Notes under the pieces: generated by a model
The model's database searches: none
The model's input: the letters and a program-made list of their open reading frames with translations, nothing else
What the model was told of the DNA's origin: nothing
Program-made: the position numbers and the translations under genes
Shown: in pieces, positions 43,791-56,670 of the stretch
Position numbering within the stretch: position 1 is the first letter of the stretch
Layout: the number at the start of each line of letters is the position of its first letter
Source of the DNA: Adiantum capillus-veneris
Lineage: Eukaryota > Streptophyta > Polypodiopsida > Polypodiales > Pteridaceae
DNA: 64,000 bases
Direction: 5' to 3'
Assembly: GCA_014529385.2 (NCBI GenBank)
Contig: CM043944.1
Location: 168,091,740-168,155,739 of the forward strand

Positions 43791-44744
43791 AGTCAAGTCA
43801 CCAGGGTGAAAAGACACTCTTTGTCATAGTCAAAGTCGGGCTGCTAAGCCGCAAAAAGAGCAAAGCGTTAGTCCCAAAGCTTCTAATACTAAAACTCTAT
43901 GCTAAGAGTCATAGTTATTAGGCTTACGCTCAAGCTGGATGAGTTGAGCATATTTAAATTGTGTCACTCATGCTGGATGCGATGAGCATTAGAGTCAAAG
44001 TCTATTAAATTAATCATGGTGGAGTGACATAGAATCTAACACACATGCATAGTGCACATTAAGATGAGAGCACACATTCTCGACAACGAAAACCCTTCTT
44101 AAAGGGGTGCCAGCTTGTAAAGCCACGACATATGCTTCCATATCTACACCTTCTTTCTGAAAAGCCCCTCAAACATCTTCTTGCACAACATATTGTTGAC
44201 CATGCATTTTTGTGTAGGATGTCCCATCATTGGACATATGCATTAGACACTCTTTTTTGCTTTCACCTATGCACCTTGAGTCGACTACAACAAGCAAATC
44301 AATGTTCCATCATGATGAACATATTTGCTACCCTTTTAATTCTATATCCATCAACAAATAATCTCTTCAGTATTTTATTCATATTTCCCATGCTAATAAG
44401 TACTCGAATAATGCGCGTATCCCAAAGGTACTTTTTTCCCACTTGGTTTTTTTCCTTTGGTCACCCAGGTATTAGACCTTAATTTAAAACCTCATCATTC
44501 TACTTCTCTTGTACATACTCTTAATAAATAAACAAAAGCCTCACCATATACTGCTACAATGGAAAAATGTGACATCATCTCTCACATCAAGAACAAATTT
44601 GGACCAATGAAGATGCTACAACATATTGAACCTCGTCAATAAAGTCAACGACAAATGAAGACATGCAGCCCATTGATAACCAATTAAAAACCTTCCATAG
44701 CCTCCACGGACACTTTTCAACAGTGCCCAAGGACGGGCACTAAA

Positions 44745-44758
44745 ATCGAAAGGGGGAA
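44745..44758 (+). promoter_or_regulatory. Polypurine tract of element G
   Basis: GAAAGGGGGAA precedes TGTTAATTGAGCAG, the presumed LTR start. Confidence 0.55.
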
Positions 44759-45700
44759 TGTTAATTGAGCAGATGTCAGGTAACAAAAGTTGTTAAGGAC
44801 CAAAGCCATATAAAGGCATATCAAAGACAAGATGCAAAGAAGTAGTAAATATTGGAATTGCACATTTTTTACATTTTTCAAAATGGCCATGTATTGTAAT
44901 TTCCTGATTTATTTTAAGCCATTGTAATAATTGAATGTGTTATGGGCTCAATGAAAGTTCCAAGCTTTAAAGAATAGGTCACTTAGTATGCCTAGGTTAC
45001 AGATTTAGCAACTTGTGGAGCCCTAAAGGCCTTGGGCATCCGAACATTGCATATTTTTACCCTAGGTATATAAGGCAGTGTGTAAATGAAATTAGGGTTC
45101 TCAGCCTCATTTGTTGAGATCACTCTTTGGTGAGAGCTCATGAGGTGTATGGCTATGGAGTCCTTGAGTTTCTCCTTGCTCATGTGACTTTATTAACACT
45201 AATCAAGGCATGATTCTCTTTCTTTATGTCTCTCTCATACTTCTTTTGATTATTAATGATGCTTTGATTAGCTAGATTGTAACTAATTAGTGGTTAATCC
45301 CGCTCTAATCTTGTGTGATTTCCCTTTAATCTTTATGCGTGCATGTGGATTTGATTGGAGTGCGGATGTTGAATAAATCTACGCATGTGTGCCTGTGATT
45401 AGTGTGTTGTATGATCGGATTAGTGATGTGCGCGTCTTGCAATTGTTAGTGTGTGTGATTAGGTTGATTTGAGGTGAAGAAAAGTGGATGTAGAGATTGC
45501 CAAACATCATGGATTAGCTCCTCCATAGGCCATGAAGCCCACTTTATAGAGTTACTGTTTATGTTGCCATGATAGCTCACTAATCGTGTGAGTGTTTCCA
45601 TGCCCTAGCCGGGCAGCTCATTCCTTCGGATTGACAATTATTGGTAAGTGGAGCTATGCTATGATGGTACCCCCAACACCAACATTAGAAAAAATTTGGA
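44759..45700 (+). repeat. Probable 3' LTR of element G (right end uncertain)
   Basis: It begins TGTTAATTGAGCAG after a polypurine tract, and contains a TATA-like GGTATATAAGGCAG at about 45063 followed by leader-like sequence. Neither the CA end nor a second copy was found in the window, so the right end is a rough estimate. Confidence 0.5.
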
Positions 45701-46109
45701 CTCTCGGTCCAAACTGGGCAACCCGGTGAAGTACATAAATTCTTTGTCAAAACCTTATCACCAACACATCATTGCAAAGACCTTAGAAAGTAGGTTCTAA
45801 ATTCCAAACTCTGAAAAATTTGGATTTGATTTGTAGAAGTTATGGCCTCCCCACTGAAGTTGAAATGTGGGGAGAGATTCCATTTTATAAGATGGAGTTG
45901 TCACATCAAAAAATGGAATCTTTTAGAATATAAGGAAGCTGATGGCATGCTATATAACAATGGATAGATCTTGATGAGTATATTCTAAATTTAAAAGGTA
46001 TGACAAGTTTTGATTTCATTTGTTAAAATTTACTTGTTCGCTCGTTTTGGACAAGAGACAAAAAGTCAAAGTCTTTATAGGGCCCCTTTGAGAGTCCAAA
46101 TTTTTCCTA

Positions 46110-46895
46110 ATGTATATCATTGTTGCCACAGACTATCTCCCAAAATGGGTTGAAGTCAAAGACACACCAAATGAAAATACCAGAACCACCGCACATTTTC
46201 TATATGAAAATGTCTTTGTAAGATATGGACTCCCATAGAAATTGTCATTGATAGAGGCACACATTTCATTAACGAAGTTATTGAAAATCTTCTTGATGAA
46301 TTCATGATTGTTCATAAGAAGTTTGTTCCATATTATCCACAGGCCAATGGATAGGTTGAAGCTACTAATAAGAAACTTTGCATGGTATTGACTAAAATTG
46401 TGATCGAATCATGAATAGATTGGTACTAGAAATTACAGTTTACTTCATGGGCATACAAAGTGGCCAATAAGACATCCATCGGCGCAACACCTTACAATAT
46501 GGTGTCTGGTCTGAGTGCCATCCTACCCATCGAATTCTCAATCCCAACTTTGAGAGTAGCTAAACAATTAGAGTGGATAGGTCATGAGTTGTCATCAAGA
46601 TTAGATGATTTAAAAAAGCTAGATGAGCTACGTCTTCAAACTGTAGCATCTATCTATGCTCAAAAATAATGTCAAAAAAAGTTCTTTGGCAAGCATGTGC
46701 AATCAAAAGAATTCAAAATAGAGGACTATGTTTTGGTGTATACCCTAAAACAACATGCTAAAAGCCTCAAAAAGTGAGGGATGGGACCCTTTGTGATAAA
46801 AAATTTCTCACTAAGTGGGGTCTTCAAGCTTGCAGCATTAGAAGGAGAAGAAATGGCTAGCTGGATTAGTGGATGCATGCTCAAGAAGTATCACT
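46110..46895 (+). pseudogene. Ty3/gypsy integrase remnant
   Basis: The plus-strand frame ATDYLPKWVEVKDTPNENTR, then DRGTHFINEVIENLLDEF (second catalytic Asp region), YYPQANG, and WAYKVANKTSIGATPYNMVS with LPIEFSIPTLRVAKQLEW is a near-complete gypsy integrase core and C-terminal part, interrupted by several stops (for example after YYPQANG and before the 46460 segment). It ends GPFVIKNFSLSGVFKL. The classical order is intact but the copy is dead. Confidence 0.85.
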
Positions 46896-48200
46896 AACCA
46901 CTAACCCAGAAGATGCTACAAAGAATTCATAGTGAAAAACAACGAACAAAAGAAAAGCAATGGATTGTTGAAGAATCAAAAGTAGAAGATAAAGAACGAA
47001 TGGCTAAACAAAGGCTTCTACTACTACAACAACAATTTGGAAGACCATTGTGCATCAATGTTATTTCCATAAATGAATTCAAAGAAGATCAAATGGATCC
47101 AGTGATCAAGGTCAAGATTGGCAACAATCAAGTGGAAACTACTTCTATTCAATACATGTGCCCAAGGAAATGTAATTTCCCTCAATCTATATACACAGCT
47201 TAGTCAAGATGCAGAGCTATGTTGACCACCATATCAAATAATTAGGGTTGGTAACCTTATTAGTTCAAATCAATCAATATGTCTACCCACACGAATTTTA
47301 CATGATAAAAGATTATCAAAAGCAACGGCAAAGGAGGTACAATGTTCATATCTGTTGGAAGTCCAATCTGGTACGAATTTAGATTGAAACAGAGAGTCAA
47401 ACGGTTCCATTAACTAAAGTAATAGAAAACGGGCTAGCAATGGAACAAAAAATTGACAAGGATACACAACCCTTGCCTACATAAAGAATGCAATGGATCC
47501 CCAAAGAGTCACCACAAAAACCAACACTTCAAATAAAGGCGACATCAGCCTCATCCACATCAAAAACGACAAAAAAATCCAACGAGACAAACACAAAACA
47601 AAAGAGAAAGATGGATACCCAAGCACCAGCTCCACACAAGGTAGCTAGGAAGGATCAGATATATGCAAAATAATCACTCTAAACCCATGAGCTCGCACAA
47701 AATCAGGTACCGTCTCACACACCTATACAAACCACTCATGCATCTATCACAAATTATGGGTAACAAAGAAGTTAGTTCAAGCTCAAAAAACACAGGAGTT
47801 TATTTGGATTCTTTAAGAGAATTGTGTCAAAACTCTCTGAAAAGCTAGACCAACAGACAAAGCAACCATTATCGATTCAACAATTAACCAAGTTAGCAAA
47901 GCAAGTTTGGGTATCCAAAGAGTTATATCACGCAAAAAGAAATCAACCTTGGATATGGCTTCCACTGGCAACACCACACAGAAAATATCAAAACCATAGG
48001 TCGGGTAAGGAAATGCCAAAACCACAAGTATGGCAGCCAAAACAGTCCAAGCAAGTTATCAACACGGCAAGTCCTGTCAAATGCAAATGCCTATGAAAGC
48101 TCGTGTTTCACTAATCCAACAGAAGTTATATGTGCCCTGGAATCTTTATCCACCTATCTTGTACCCATAATTTCCAATTCATCCAGGAGGACTCAGACAC
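46896..48200 (+). pseudogene. Degenerate Lys/Gln-rich retroelement-like segments
   Basis: Short plus-strand frames (46913-47203, 47488-47673, 47663-47848, 47824-48096) downstream of the integrase. The last contains LGYGFHWQ-type sequence and MPKPQVWQPKQS in alternative frames, like 43.1 kb. A purine run CACGGGAGGGGGATAACG at 48195-48213 may be a polypurine tract. Confidence 0.35.
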
Positions 48201-48213
48201 GGGAGGGGGATAA

Positions 48214-48911
48214 CGTACGAAACCTATGGCAACTATCGGGCACTATCTTACAATGGTTTAAACCTTGTTGTCTTTTATTGCAATTTGATTTTCAACAAAT
48301 GATAAGTAATTATCCATAAGTACGTAAAGGGGACTCAGGTCATGTCAAGGCCAAAAGTAACCCCTTTACTCCATACATGAAAGTTTTTTGTATTTTGTTT
48401 CTAATTATATGGTCACCTTTGGTCAAAATCAAGAAAAGGCACAAAAAATAGACCAATATTGGCCTAAATATTGTGCAAATAGTAAGAAAATGTATTTTCT
48501 TAGTCAAGAATAATTTACCTAATTTTTGATAATTTTTTGCTTTATTTTGCTAAATTTTGGGATGTACCATAATTTTTAAGTACCTTTTGCAATTTTCTTT
48601 CTAAAATCTAATTAAAAATCCATAGAAGAAATGGAAAATTTGAAGCCAAATAACACAATATCATACCATGAGGAACTCTCAAAAAAAGTTTGAAAGAAAA
48701 TTGAAGATGTCGAATTTTGAACTAAATATGAAGGTGACAGGTAAACCTGTCGTATCTTGAACATACGAAGTCCAAACATGAAAATTGAAGATCCATAAAA
48801 AATCTAAGGTATGCATAGAAATTATAAAAGTGCAAAGAAAATGGCAATCAGAAGCATTAGGCACATATACTAACTTAGCGGGATTTCCTAGTCATTTTTA
48901 CATAGTGACCC

Positions 48912-48915
<4 letters not shown>
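48214..48915. other. AT-rich stretch, possible LTR or spacer
   Basis: No coding potential. It follows the candidate polypurine tract and could be LTR sequence, but no second copy was seen. Confidence 0.3.

Positions 48916-48998
<83 letters not shown>
48916..48998. repeat. (AG)n microsatellite
   Basis: About 83 bp of perfect AG repeat. Confidence 0.97.
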
Positions 48999-49003
<5 letters not shown>

Positions 49004-49269
49004 TACGTGCGGCATTCGGAGAGTCCATACGCACAGATCAAGCATCCCCATGGTGAGAGGAGCTAGCGGTGAGGTCTATGATGCTTATAGAGCATGTGCA
49101 TGCATGCCAAATACTAACCCACTCACCAAAAACACAAATCAATGTAGAGGCTCCAAAGATAGAAACATGCACATTGGGGGTTGCACAGGTGACCAAAACA
49201 TGAATGGAAGGGATCAAAAGAACCACCAAGGGGTAGTGAAAGCAAATCCAAGGTCTCAGCATGAAAAAA

Positions 49270-50440
49270 TCACCAGTGGCACCTATTGCAATCGGTGCCA
49301 CCACTCTCGAAAGTGCATCAAAATGTCACAGCAGCTTCACAAGGGCGTGTATACCATGTGCGTGACATGAAATCCCAATTTAAGTAGGTGCTTGTTAGCA
49401 ATGCAAGCAAAAAATTGTCATAGGGAAAAATAGGCCATCCAAACCCTACCTTGGCTCCAAATGGATCAAACAAGGCACCTATAGGTACACAAGAATAGCA
49501 GGAAGCTACCCATGAAATTTGGTCAAGAAATCACACCAGTGCAGCTATCGCAGTTGGTGCCACACGAGGTCCATTTGCACAAGCACGTGATTTCCACAAT
49601 TTCCCTAGGCTAGGAACAAGTTTCCCATGCTTAGAAATCACCAAATGATCCACCCAAAAGGAAAATAGCACAAATCTTACAGATTCCAAGACAAAAAGGA
49701 AAAAAATGACCAAAAATACCAACGGGCAGTTCTAGAATTTTGATGCCATAAGATGAGAAGTACCCAAAGGAAGCTAATACAATGGAAAGTTTAGCAAAAT
49801 TTTCCATTAAATTCAGATTAGGAAAAATGTTCATTTTTCACCAAACAAGGTAGATAAATCTTAAGACCACAGACATGAATTTCTCCATGGGAAGCTCAAG
49901 AAGCACCCAGGGAATAAGTAGGAAAGACTTGAAGGTGATCAAAAAACCAAGAAGACCATAACAATGCCGAATACCTTTGGGAACAGGAAAAATTTGGGCA
50001 AGGGGACCAAATCAATTTTTTAAAGATGGTGCATAGCACGAAATAAATCTACACATCAATAGGAACCAATAGGCACCACTCTCTTGATGATTGGTCACAA
50101 CAGCCAGCTACCATGGTTGGTGCCACAAGGACAAGCCAAAAAATTTCCAAAAAATGACACTTGAGCCATAGCAAGTGGGTAGTCCACTGATCCAAAATGA
50201 TGAAGGGATCCCACCAATGGGCTTGGAATCATAAGAAAGTATGCCATGTAATAGATGACCACACAGGGCCAAATACTTAGGAGCCAAGATCCTTTTTTGC
50301 TTGGAAATAGGGTTGATGAGATCCAAATTGATCAAACAAGGTATGGATGGAAAGAGTAAGACAAGTAGAACCAAAATGTACAAATTTCATCTTCATCTGA
50401 CACAGAAGCCAACTACGGCAGTTGTTGCCACCTACTCAAA
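49270..50440. repeat. Quasi-periodic repeat region with GCAGTTGGTGCCAC core
   Basis: CTATTGCAATCGGTGCCAC (49283), CTATCGCAGTTGGTGCCAC (49545), CTACCATGGTTGGTGCCAC (50108) and CTACGGCAGTTGTTGCCAC (50412) are spaced 262, 563 and 304 bp apart. The surrounding text includes AGGAAGCTACCC, also present at 63240, so it is related to the repeats there. Confidence 0.65.
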
Positions 50441-50582
50441 ATTGACAAAGGATGGTATCAGTGTGAAGATTTCATCAAGAGGATCCTAATAACATCCCAT
50501 TTGCCAAAATTGGATGCCTTGAACTCAAGTTATTGATCTAACTAACTAGGAGAGAACTAACAACACAAATGATTGACATCTG

Positions 50583-50930
50583 ATGACTATCCAGCTAAAA
50601 GTTGGATCTTTTCATTTGTTTGCTACAGGGTCAACCACTCCAAAGAAGATGAGGCATAAAAGCATTTACAAATTGGAAGAGAAAGAGACTTATCAAGTCA
50701 ACATGGACCACATTACAGGATCAAGAGACTATTTTGTCAACAAATCCATCCAAGTACAGCATGGCCTCAGAGTGTTCGACTGCATATGCAGAAACGAGCA
50801 AGGGAAGAGATGGGAGGCACCCCAAATGTCGAAAGACTTCAACACCATTGCCTACACGCCACAAAATGCTGACAGAGTAATCTCTAGTCTAAGAGTTGAG
50901 GACTTCTTATCAAAGCCAATAGTTTGAGCT
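50583..50930 (+). other. Unassigned 114-codon open frame
   Basis: A plus-strand frame with normal amino-acid composition, including YQVNMDHITGSRDYFVNKSI and GLRVFDCICRNEQGKRWEAP. No domain recognised. It could be a remnant of a retroelement protein or host exon. Confidence 0.3.
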
Positions 50931-51691
50931 GACTACAAGCAAGTTGAAAACAAATCTCTAGAAGATAAATAAAGAGAAAATGTAACATTTAATGGCCTAA
51001 TAACTTGTGTGTAGCAGAAATTAGCATGAACATAGTGGGCATTTCATTAGAATAGATTCCTAATGAGAATTACAAGAGTGCTTGGGTGGAGAGAGAAACA
51101 AAAAGCATACCACCTAGTTAGATAGCATGAACAATACTTTCAAAAGAGAGAGAAATTAAGCAATTGACAACAGTTGAGGACCGGATTTGCATGGAGCCGG
51201 TCCCCCCTCCAAAAGGCTTTGTATTATGGTTTCTCCCATCAAGGGAGACATTGTACAATACAATTCTTTGTGTTCCTTCAAGACTAGCTAGTGCAATGAA
51301 GATGAAAGCTTCATGCACCAAGCAAAACACTTAGCAAACACAACTATAATTATCCTCGTTCTCAGACCCAAGACCTCACACACCTTCGAAGATGGTGAGA
51401 GCTAGCAGGGTATGAGAGTAGATTGAGAGGAAGAAGGAGTATCTTATGAGAAAGATGTACATCTCCTCACATAATCACTCATATTAGCATAGATTAGATT
51501 AGTAATTATCTTGGTAGAGGAGATGAGCATGCATTGAAGCTTGGATCTTGGTTGGATTTGCATCCACATGCCAAGAGTGTGTCGATGTAGGCTTCTATCT
51601 CACAAGCTTGGAGTAGGTGATCAGCTCTCCATTAAAGCTTGGGAAGAGATAGTCTTCTCTCTCTTCACACATGAGATTGTGTGAGTGTGTG

Positions 51692-52169
51692 TGTGATAAT
51701 GCCTTGCAAAAATCAGCCCCCTCTCTCTCTTGGGCGAGCCCTCTTGCTATTTGCTCTTGCAGGCTCCCCATTGGACCTCCCCAGGGCTAGCCTATCACAA
51801 TTAAGCAGCATAAGTGATAGCCTTCTGACATGTGTCCCCCTTTCCCCTTTTGTGAGAGCTTTAGGTTAATTAATAATTCAATTAAACTCTCATTGGACCC
51901 CTTTGCCTCCTGGCCAATAGGAATCAGGCAAGCCATTGGGCTGCTGAATGCTCATTGGACCCCTTGGGAGACTGTCCAATAGTCTTCTAGAGGATTTAAT
52001 TCTCATTGGTTCTTTTATTAAGTGTTTTTAAATTAATTAAACTAGATTTACTCTAGCCTAATTCTCATTGGTCCACCTCCAAGGCCATCCAATAGGAATT
52101 GGGCACACCTTGTGGGCATCTGGGCTAGGGACCTGACATGTGTCCCTAATTCCCTTTGTGTAGAGGGAG

Positions 52170-52220
<51 letters not shown>

Positions 52221-52430
52221 CTTTCTCTCTCATCCCCTACTCCCAAGGCTCACCCCCTCCTATGTAGGGATTTGAAAAGACTTTTTGGTCACACACAAAG
52301 CATCCAATTTCCCCTAGGGTTGACCTTTGGACACAACCTTTGAATTTTGGAACCTTAGCATTTTGGAAGTCTTAATGGGCTGAACCTTAGGGTCTTTTTA
52401 GCCCATTGTTGCACATGGCTCTTTTGCAGA

Positions 52431-52477
<47 letters not shown>

Positions 52478-52612
52478 TTTGGATCCCTACTGTGGCCGGT
52501 CTGCTAGCTTAACCAATATTCTAGCTTTTTCTCCCCTGGCATTTCCCCATATTAAATGATCAATTTAACATGAGAAAATCATTTAGGAGAATTAGATATT
52601 GATTATTATGAC
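51692..52612 (-). repeat. Probable 3' LTR of truncated chromovirus (element I)
   Basis: On the minus strand a polypurine tract (TTTCAAGAGAGAGGTAA) precedes TGTCATAATAATC at 52612. The other end reads TGTGATAATG on the plus strand at 51692, giving matching short inverted ends. It contains four CATTGG...CCAAT-type pairs, a (GT)n array (52173-52220) and a 41-nt poly-C (52434-52474). Confidence 0.6.
52434..52474. repeat. poly-C tract
   Basis: About 41 uninterrupted C residues. Confidence 0.95.
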
Positions 52613-52970
52613 ATTACCTCTCTCTTGAAATCATAGTCGTCCTTGACTATGGTGTAGAGAAGATAAAGCATATTCATGAGTCCTTTTCTTAGCGGGTAGA
52701 GGATCCCTATGTTACCCTACGACATCATTCCACAATGGATGACTAGTCCATTTGGTGCTTGAGAGCCTGAGGCTGCCGCAAGCATGTCTGCACTTTAGTC
52801 CTATCAGTCTTCCATAGTAGAGTGACAAGCTCTACTTGGTGTTTGGGAGACGTCGTCTCCACAAACTTGATCTTAGCATGCATACTACTTAATTTTTGTG
52901 CACAATAAAGAAAAAGAGAGTCTTATAAGACAAAAAAACTTTGTTCATTTTTAACATTTTGTACATTTTC

Positions 52971-53255
52971 TTACTCTTGGGAAGCATTGTAAGCATTGAC
53001 AAGGTTTAGGTTATCCTTTAATTGTATGCCTTGCCTCCATCTAGCATCTTCAAAAGGATAATTTTTAAACTTAATAAGATATCGTCGGATAGTCTTACCG
53101 CCTCTTAATACCTTGTCTTCATGTCGGAGAATGGACTCGGGCTGCAACACTTCCTCTTGGTCGTCGATCTCCGGTGGGTCTTCAATAGTTGGTTCTTGAG
53201 GTGGCTCTCCTTTGTAATGCTTTAATAGGCTCACATGGAAAGCATTGTGTATGAG
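52971..53255 (-). pseudogene. Chromovirus integrase C-terminus with chromodomain (element I)
   Basis: The minus strand reads IHNAFHVSLLKHYKGEPPQE, then EEVLQPESILRHEDKVLRGG and IRRYLIKFKNYPFEDARW, a chromodomain with its aromatic residues. The stop is at 52971. Upstream, at about 53255, it abuts the copia element, so the rest of pol is missing. It differs from B's chromodomain and is a separate element. Confidence 0.87.
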
Positions 53256-53329
53256 CCAGCAATGCAGCCACTTCTCATGGATGCTTCTACTGGCAGCAAT
53301 TTGTCTAAGAATTTCGGTGATAAGGGCAA

Positions 53330-53525
53330 AAAGGAGATGTGTTCCCATTACTGTAAAGCTAATGATCACTTGATCAAGCATTGTCCTAAGTTGAAGGCCA
53401 AAGAGGCTAAGAAGAAAGAGGGTCGTTCCACTGCAAATGCTGGTTCCACTACAAATGCAGTTATTGTTGAGCCTTTTGTAAAAGGAGACTGTGATGTTGA
53501 TGCTGATATAGAATGTCTTTTAGTG
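53330..53525 (+). pseudogene. Copia Gag C-terminus with altered zinc knuckle
   Basis: CSHYCKANDHLIKHCPKLKA: the knuckle reads C-x3-C-x4-H-x4-C instead of C-x2-C-x4-H-x4-C. It is followed by a Lys/Glu-rich linker and runs to the stop at 53526-53528, just before the protease frame. Confidence 0.7.
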
Positions 53526-54064
53526 TAGAGTGTACCTATAATCTTGTTGTCCATGATGCGTGCATGTCAGTTGCTGCAAATTCACATGTGTGGTATTTTG
53601 ATAGTGGTGTTACAAAGCACATTACCTCACATTGTGATTTATTCACCTCTCTTGATTATGTCCCTCATGGGAATTTAGTTACTTGTGCCAACAATGCCTA
53701 TTGTCCGGTTCACGGAGTTGGAAATATTGTGCTTACTATTGCAAATGGTAGTTCTTTCACACTTTTTGATGCATTTTATGTACCTAGGATCAAGAAGAAT
53801 CTTTTGTCTGTATCTACACTTGCCAGAATTGGTCTTGTTGTCAAATTTGTGGATGACAGATGTGTAGTACATGATCTCAATTTCGGTGATGAAATTATTT
53901 CATTTGGCATTTTATGTCGTGGGTTGTATAAGCTCACTTTGTATGACAAGTGTGGGCAGGATTTTGCAAATGTAGTTGTGGATTATTCTAAGGCTATTTC
54001 AGATGCAAAACTTTGGCACGGACGTTTTGGACATATGAATTTTGCCAGTTTGGTGCATTTATAG
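53513..54064 (+). pseudogene. Copia protease and GAG-pre-integrase domain
   Basis: WYFDSGVTKHITSHCDLFTS holds the copia aspartic protease D-S-G motif and the conserved His. KKNLLSVSTLARIGLVVKF and LWHGRFGHMNFASLVHL (GAG-pre-integrase) follow. The frame stops at 54062. Confidence 0.9.
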
Positions 54065-54073
54065 AAATCTAAT

Positions 54074-54670
54074 ATGGTTAATTCTTTGATGCCTCTTGAA
54101 GCACTTGTCAAAGATGTTTGTGAAGGTTGTGTTTTGGGTAAAATACAGCATTTGAAGTTTCCAAAGGATGGTTCAGCTAGGGCCACATGCAACTTGCAGC
54201 TTGTGCCTAGTGATGTTTGTGGGCCCATGCAAACTCCATCCTTGGGCAATTACCTTTACTTTGTGACTGTCATTGTGATTACCCCAGGCATTCATGGGTA
54301 TTTCCACTTAAAGCAAAGTCCAAAGTTTTTATGTGATTCAAACAATTTTTGGATATGGCTGAAAATGTATCGAAATGTACTATGGGCACCCTCCGTTGAG
54401 ATTGAGGGGGGAGTATATGTCTCATGAATTTAATTCATTTTTGGCTAGTTGTGGGATAAAACACTAATGTACAGTGCCTTTTACGCCTCAAGAAAATGGT
54501 GTTGCTAAGAGGAAAAATAGGTCACTTACAAAAATGGCACGATGTATGGTCAAAAGTCAAGCTTTGCCACATTCATTTTGGCTTGAGGCCATCATGTGTA
54601 CCACTTATGTACTTAACAGGTGTCCTACAAAAGCTTTGCGGTCTTTGACTCCATATGAAGCATGACATGA
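54074..54670 (+). pseudogene. Copia integrase remnant
   Basis: CEGCVLGKIQHLKFPKDG carries the zinc finger end, then the core with SDVCGPMQTPSLGNYLYFVT (first Asp). After frame breaks comes FTPQENGVAKRKNRSLTKMA with the catalytic Glu region (QENGVAKRKNR), and LNRCPTKALRSLTPYEA. A middle part with the second Asp is damaged. Confidence 0.85.
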
Positions 54671-55225
54671 TAGAAAGCCTTCTATTGAGCACATGCATGT
54701 TTTGATTGTTTGGCATATGCTTTGGTTCCACAAACACAGTGAAAAAATTTGAATGATAAGGTTGTTAAATGTATTTTTGTTGGTTATAGTGCTGAAAGAA
54801 AAGGTTATAGGTTGTATCATCCGTCTCAAACAAAGTGTATCTTGGTCTCACGGGATGTTGTTTTTGTAGAAGATTTGATTTAGCCCTTGCTGTCATGTAC
54901 TAGAGATAGTAATGTCATCTCATGGGACATTTATGACACTTTGTGTCCTCTTTTTAGTGGTGGAAGTTCAAATGTAAATTCCAATGAGGAAATTGTACAG
55001 CCTATGGGGGTTTCTAACAATGTTACAGATAAGCCTATTACTGATGCTGATGTACATGATGTACTTGATGAGGAAAGGGCTAAGAATGAGCAGGCTAGAG
55101 GTATCCCTAAATGGTTGGTGCATACTTTGCGTGACAGTAAGTTGGATGCAACTTTGTCCAGTCACACTCGTTCAGGTTCTTGCCATGCATCTTATGCATT
55201 AGGTTGGTATGCTAAAATGACACAT

Positions 55226-55900
55226 GGACTTTATGTGATTTTCCTCTTGGCAAAAAGGCCATTGGTACAAAGTGGGTTTACAAGTTGAAATGCAAGCCAG
55301 ATGGTGAGATTGATCGCCATAAGGCTCGACTTGTTGCAAAAGGTTATGCACAGCAAAAGGGCATAGATTATAAAGAAACTTTTTCTCCCACTTGTTCTAT
55401 GACTATTGTGCATTTTCTATGTGAATTGGCAGCTCATTGTGGTTGGGAAGCACATCAATCCAACATTGTTACTGCTTTCTTGAATGGTGACATATTTGAG
55501 GAAGTTTATGTAGCGCAACCTCGTGGCTTTGTCAAGAAAGGACAAGAAGATAAAGTGTGTAGATGTAAGAAATCCTTGTATGGGTTGAAGCAAGCTCCTC
55601 GTGCTTGGGAGGAGAATGCTAACACTCATTTGGTCAAACGAGGCTTTGGTAACAATCCAACAGAAAGCACATTGTATGTAAAGCGTGAGGGTGATGTAAT
55701 TCTCTTTGTGGTTCTTTATGTGGATGATTTGCTCAAATTATTCAACCAAATGAGAGACATATTGCTGAATTTAAGACTGATTTGAATGATACTTTCAAGA
55801 TGAAATATTTGGGGTTGTTGCATCATTACTTGGGTATACAGTTTAAGCAATGTGATGGTGGTATTGCCTTGTGTCAAAAAAGCTACATAGAAACATTGCT
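55226..55900 (+). pseudogene. Copia reverse transcriptase (RVT_2) remnant
   Basis: HKARLVAKGYAQQKGIDYKE, then TAFLNGDIFEEVYVAQPRGF, KKSLYGLKQAPRAWEE and ILFVVLYVDDLLKLF (YVDD box). A frameshift falls at 55750-55790 and the C-terminal RT part (FKMKYLGLLHHYLGIQ) is in another frame. This is the best preserved section of element H. Confidence 0.93.
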
Positions 55901-56079
55901 ATAAAGTTTGCACTTGAGGATTGCAAAACTATTTCAACTTCCATGGAAATATGTTTGAAATTGAGTCTTCATGATGATGGTGATCCTACAAATGTCACTC
56001 TTTTCCAAGCTGTTGTTGGATGCCTCATTTATGTATGAAACACGAGACTGGATATTCAGTTTGCAGTCCCATAGGTCAG

Positions 56080-56670
56080 CAGATTAAGGCATGGCACATG
56101 GTCTAAGCATCGGCAAGCTGTCAAGAGGATTTTTTGCTACTTGAGTGGCACTTTACATCTTTGCTTGTTTTATCCCAAGGAGGGATCATTGCCGCCAGAC
56201 TTACATGCTTTTTCGGACTCAGATTGGGTTGGTTGTTTTGACACACGAGTGTCTACAAGTGGATTTTGTTTCATGCTTGGAAGTTCATGTATATCATGGT
56301 TGAGCAAGAAGCAACCTATTGTGGCCGCTTCTATTTGTGAGGTTGAATACAGGGTAGTCTTAACGACTACGGTTGAGTGTGTATGGCTCAGACGCCTTAT
56401 TGCTGATTTGGGTGTTGGACAAGAAACGAGCAACACTACCTACACTGACAGTCGCGCTTGGTAGTTACAAGGAGCCTAGTTTTTCATGCTTGCACAAAGC
56501 ACATTGAGGTGCATTTCCACTATGTCAGGGAGAGGCTCTCAGCAAGAGAGATCGGCTTTGCTTATGTGCCAACACAGGACAACCTTGCAGATCTTTTCAC
56601 AAAGTCATTGTCACATGAGAAGTTCAAAGCTTTCCAAAATTATTTGGGCTTACTCCCCTTTGTGGACTAA
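56080..56670 (+). pseudogene. Copia RNase H remnant
   Basis: LHAFSDSDWVGCFDTRVSTS (catalytic Asp), SWLSKKQPIVAASICEVEYR (Glu region), then after a frame change HIEVHFHYVRERLSAREIGF, with DNLADLFTKSL near the terminal stop at 56668-56670. Confidence 0.9.
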
